From Bacteroidales bacterium (lineage in GTDB: Bacteria > Bacteroidota > Bacteroidia > Bacteroidales > Lentimicrobiaceae): a stretch of DNA of 64,000 nucleotides. Positions 61,229-64,000 of the stretch are shown one piece after another. The stretch covers positions 16,015 to 80,014 of the forward strand of contig JAGXGB010000029.1 of the NCBI GenBank assembly GCA_024636955.1, written 5' to 3'. Each line of letters begins with the position of its first letter. Position 1 is the stretch's first letter. The translations under genes were made by a program, and so were the position numbers. The notes under the pieces are model-generated. The model was not told the origin of the DNA. It was given only the letters and a program-made list of their open reading frames with translations, and did not search any database.

Positions 61229-62956
61229 TTATCTTTCTAAAATTACAGACCATGAAGCACCATCAGGTTCAGCACCGTTAAGATCAACTGAAAGGAATAG
61301 ATATTCCTTTGTACCCGAATCAGCATAACCCATAACTTCGTATCTGTTGGTATCAAATCCGCCATTTGGAGCAGTTGAGTTGGCATCATTTTCACCACCA
61401 TAGTATCCTTTGTAGAATCCTATAAATGCAGCCTGTGACACACCATTGGTTACAACAATGAAAGGCCTGTCGCCGCTAGTGTCAAGAGTATAAGAGTGAA
61501 TTGCAGACATGAATGGAAAATCCTGGGTAGCAAGCTCGGCATCAGTAAAGCAACCTGCTGGCTGGGCTTTATATCCATCATTACGGGCATCACCATTAGT
61601 CTTATATTCGTAAACTCCACCAGCGCTGAAAATAAACTCGTCATTTGATAAACAAGCCCAGCCACCACCGGCTTCAAGATCAACTAGTGGAACACTCCAC
61701 CAGTCTGGGCTACCTAATGAAGGACCCACAAATACTGATTTTTCAGCTAAACGTATTTTCCAGGCACCACCTTGTAGTAGAGCATCTGTTAGGATAACGT
61801 CTGACAGGAAAGCTAATTTTGTTACTTCACCTGTTCCATTTGCATTTGTAGCTACGAGTTTCACGTTGTAAATACCAGCAGTTGCATATGTGTATGTAGG
61901 GCTTTCTTCAGCTGAAGTATTACCATCACCAAAATCCCACAAATAAGATACACCATTTACTGAAGTATTTGTCAAGGTAACTGTTAATCCATCAATAGAC
62001 ATATCGAAACCTGCAGTTGGTGTTGGACCAGGAATTGGAGGTTCGTCGCCAGCATTAGGATAATGAACAAGAACAGCCCTCCAATGAGCTGGAGTATCAC
62101 CTGCCATATAACTAGTCTGTACAATGAGTGTATCAGCTGTTGTTCCTTCTATAAGCGAAATGATTTCATAAGTAACTGATTCCTGTGGAACTATCACCTC
62201 TGCACCACTAGCAGCTTTAGGAATACCAATAAAAGCTCCGAGTCCGGTTACAGTCATCTCATTACCTTCGATGGCCCACTGATGAGTACCACTACTCCAT
62301 GCTGAAACATCTACACCATCAACATTAACCATAGGATCAGCGCTATTCGCGCATATATTATTTGAACCTTCAGGGAAAATATTTCCTTCAGCCCAATAAT
62401 CACCCTTGTCGTCATATACCATTTCACCATTTGCTTTGAATATCCATTCATCATTAAGCATACAAACACGGTTTGCAAGATCTTCTTGTAAGCCATAAGC
62501 CCACCAGATTTGCCATGGATCATCTGGACCCACCTCTAAAGGATACCTATTAGTTGAAACATCACGAATCAGTTTCCACGTTTTCTGATCACCACCTGTA
62601 AGCAGTGTAAGTTGCGCGTTTGCATCAACTACAGGTACATCCCGGGTAATGTTATCATTGCCACCAGCACCGGTCACAGTTAATTTAACTTTGTATACAC
62701 CTTCTGCTTCATAAGTATGTGTAGGGTTGGCTTCTGTTGAAGTATTGCCATCACCGAAATCCCAACTTGAGGATGTATAATTCTGAGATGTGTTAGTAAA
62801 TTTAACCATCATAGTGTTTGTAGCATCAACTGCAAATGTAAAACCTGCAATAACTTCTACTGCCGGATCATCATCGTCATCCTTCTTACAGGAAGAGATA
62901 ACTGTAAGTGCCAGGAGTGCTATTAAAACCCAGCTTAATTTCATTGTCTGTTTCAT
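61229..62956 (-). CDS. PKD-repeat surface glycan-binding lipoprotein (duplicated)
   Basis: This 575-residue lipoprotein (LALTVISSCKKDDDDDP, acidic surface-export run) consists of two copies of one unit. The first PKD domain, at about residues 35-115 (SWDFGDGNTSTEANPTHTY), is followed by a domain of about 190 residues with TWKLIRD and CMLNDEWIFKANGEMVYD. The second PKD, at about residues 315-385 (DFGDGNTSAEESPTYTY), is followed by a similar domain with AWKIRLA and CLSNDEFIFSAGGVYEY. This is the plan of surface glycan-binding proteins of laminarin loci. It is the first gene of the minus-strand locus. Confidence 0.85.
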   Translation of the reverse strand: MKQTMKLSWVLIALLALTVISSCKKDDDDDPAVEVIAGFTFAVDATNTMMVKFTNTSQNYTSSSWDFGDGNTSTEANPTHTYEAEGVYKVKLTVTGAGGNDNITRDVPVVDANAQLTLLTGGDQKTWKLIRDVSTNRYPLEVGPDDPWQIWWAYGLQEDLANRVCMLNDEWIFKANGEMVYDDKGDYWAEGNIFPEGSNNICANSADPMVNVDGVDVSAWSSGTHQWAIEGNEMTVTGLGAFIGIPKAASGAEVIVPQESVTYEIISLIEGTTADTLIVQTSYMAGDTPAHWRAVLVHYPNAGDEPPIPGPTPTAGFDMSIDGLTVTLTNTSVNGVSYLWDFGDGNTSAEESPTYTYATAGIYNVKLVATNANGTGEVTKLAFLSDVILTDALLQGGAWKIRLAEKSVFVGPSLGSPDWWSVPLVDLEAGGGWACLSNDEFIFSAGGVYEYKTNGDARNDGYKAQPAGCFTDAELATQDFPFMSAIHSYTLDTSGDRPFIVVTNGVSQAAFIGFYKGYYGGENDANSTAPNGGFDTNRYEVMGYADSGTKEYLFLSVDLNGAEPDGASWSVILER

Positions 62957-63094
62957 GGTTTTTAGTTGGTTTTGATTAAATTAAATTGTTTAAAACTATA
63001 CTCTCAAAAACATTTAGTTAAAAGCTTATAATGATAAAAGTCAATAATCGAAGAATTCACCTAAATAATATTTGAATCTTCTACTCATAATATC

Positions 63095-63108
63095 ATTCCA
63101 GTTGGAAT
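63095..63108. promoter_or_regulatory. 14-bp dyad at the predicted transcription start
   Basis: ATTCCAGTTGGAAT is a perfect inverted repeat of 6 bp arms with a 2-bp centre. It covers the start site expected from the -7 element at 63110-63117 (about 63104). A repressor site is plausible. Confidence 0.4.
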
Positions 63109-63109
63109 A

Positions 63110-63141
63110 CAAATATAATAAGGATTGTTCCATATAACAAA
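63110..63141 (-). promoter_or_regulatory. Promoter of the second glucan locus
   Basis: On the minus strand TTTG (63138-63141), 20 bp and TATATTTG (63110-63117) match the Bacteroidota consensus exactly. The leader to 62956 would be about 148 nt. Confidence 0.72.
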
Positions 63142-63332
63142 TTAAAGTGCAATAATCTTTTGAAAAAAATAAAAAAACTCAGTATTGACAATATTTTGTG
63201 AAAGTATATTAATAAACGTTATTATCCTTTCTTAGGACGATACCATTTCAATATGGTTGCATGAAATTGCATCAAATATGGCTTTTTCTGATCTTTATTG
63301 TGAGTTCTTTGTTACTCAAAAAACAAAACCGG

Positions 63333-63340
63333 TATCTTTA
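63333..63340 (+). promoter_or_regulatory. -7 element (TATCTTTA) of the edge GH30 gene
   Basis: TATCTTTA differs from TAnnTTTG at the last base only and lies 20 bp before ATG 63361. Confidence 0.45.
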
Positions 63341-63360
63341 CACTATAAATTATAAACACC

Positions 63361-64000
63361 ATGAAAGTTTGTAAAATGATTTCACTAGCTATTCTTTTGC
63401 TCGCTGCCTCGCTTTCTGCTGTAGCCCAGCAATCAATTAGTTACGCACCAAAAGTGAAAAAAGTTACTGTTTATACAACAGCTGAAAATACTGACTTCAG
63501 ACTAACACAAACCGCAACTGAGAATTTTAAACAATTCGGACAACCATTTGAAACGCAGGTTTGTGTGTTTGTTGATCCAACAAAAACATTTCAGGAATTC
63601 CTTGGAATTGGAGGTGCAATAACCGATGCAGCAGCTGAAACTTTTTATAAATTGCCCAAAGCTAAACAGGAAGAAGTAATGACCGCATATTTTGATAAGA
63701 GTAATGGCATTGGTTATACTCTTGTGCGAACCAATATTCATAGTTGCGATTTTTCAAGCGGTAGTTATACATATGTTAATGAAGGTGACACTGAACTAAA
63801 GAGTTTTAGTGTTGAACATGATAAAAAGTATCGTATTCCAATGATAAAGGAGGCTATGAAAAAAGCGGGCGGCAATCTCACAACATATGCAAGTCCATGG
63901 AGCCCGCCAGCCTTTATGAAAGATACAAAAAACATGTTGCAGGGTGGTAAACTTTTAACAGAATACTATCAGGCATGGGCAAACTATTTCGTGAAATTCA
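63361..64000 (+). CDS. GH30 family glycosidase, N-terminal part (cut by window edge)
   Basis: The frame is open from ATG 63361 through the window edge (213 codons). It has a signal peptide (LAASLSAVAQQ) and the GH30 barrel start FQEFLGIGGAITDAAAETF, YTLVRTNIHSCDFSSGSYTY and TYASPWSPPAFMK. These are the usual first strands of GH30 glucosylceramidase/beta-1,6-glucanase-like enzymes. The two catalytic Glu lie beyond the edge. There is no lipid Cys, so it is likely periplasmic, unlike the surface-type GH30 at 54121. It is divergent from the PKD-led locus. Confidence 0.88.
   Translation, partial: MKVCKMISLAILLLAASLSAVAQQSISYAPKVKKVTVYTTAENTDFRLTQTATENFKQFGQPFETQVCVFVDPTKTFQEFLGIGGAITDAAAETFYKLPKAKQEEVMTAYFDKSNGIGYTLVRTNIHSCDFSSGSYTYVNEGDTELKSFSVEHDKKYRIPMIKEAMKKAGGNLTTYASPWSPPAFMKDTKNMLQGGKLLTEYYQAWANYFVKF

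Larger units (their letters stand above)
62957..63360. other. 404-bp divergent region between the two glucan transcription units
   Basis: It is strongly A/T-rich. It contains the minus-strand promoter (63110-63141), a 14-bp dyad at 63095-63108, and TATCTTTA at 63333-63340 on the plus strand. I see no coding sequence, repeat or RNA gene. Confidence 0.55.

Overview
The window is from a member of the Bacteroidota, probably a free-living or marine Bacteroidales/Marinilabiliales-type bacterium. The support is direct: two SusC/SusD pairs, several proteins ending in type IX secretion sorting domains, lipoproteins with acidic residues after the lipid Cys, many promoters matching the Bacteroidota consensus TTTG-N19-21-TAnnTTTG, the long form of IspG, and an EF-G2-like factor. 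The GC content is moderate. There is no phage, insertion sequence or CRISPR array.

Layout. Positions 1-3300 hold the end of an arginine deiminase-type gene and an M16 peptidase. Positions 4083-10947 hold a tight six-gene operon: PqqD-like protein, ATP-grasp ligase, LysA-fold PLP decarboxylase, a urea-transporter/M23-peptidase fusion, a TPR/beta-barrel gene broken by one in-frame TGA, and a TPR protein. This is the best candidate for an undescribed system. Positions 11076-31900 are mostly core genes: a HELGH metalloprotease, menaquinone methyltransferase, cytidylate-kinase-like protein, pgi, an RprXY-like two-component pair, a DEAD-box helicase, omega-amidase, methionine aminotransferase, pgk, ispG, cytochrome c, an MBL hydrolase, tRNA-Asn, a TlpA-like lipoprotein and a pirin. 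Positions 32022-41239 carry secreted beta-helix and Ig/PKD-type proteins, three with T9SS tails, plus a PurF-like protein. Positions 41261-64000 are devoted to beta-glucan use: a periplasmic-propeller sensor kinase, a GH16-SusC-SusD operon, a PfkB kinase and EF-G2, and a second, opposed locus (PKD surface protein, GH16, SusC, SusD, GH30) with a further GH30 running off the right edge.

How they work together. The two polysaccharide loci read as a laminarin-type system: GH16 would cut beta-1,3-glucan at the surface, SusCD would import the oligosaccharides, and the two GH30 enzymes could remove beta-1,6 branches or trim beta-glucosides. The GH55-like beta-helix protein at 34895-36649 may belong to the same activity. 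The propeller kinase is the likely sensor but has no DNA-binding partner nearby.

Non-coding structure is unusually informative. Two intergenic regions (about 3124-3211 and 34644-34732) contain large palindromes built of 11-bp units that flip orientation at the dyad centre. Their sequences are unrelated but their architecture is the same. Upstream of the aminotransferase there are three 14-bp dyads spaced exactly 22 bp apart. Protein families were assigned by eye from motifs, without database searches.
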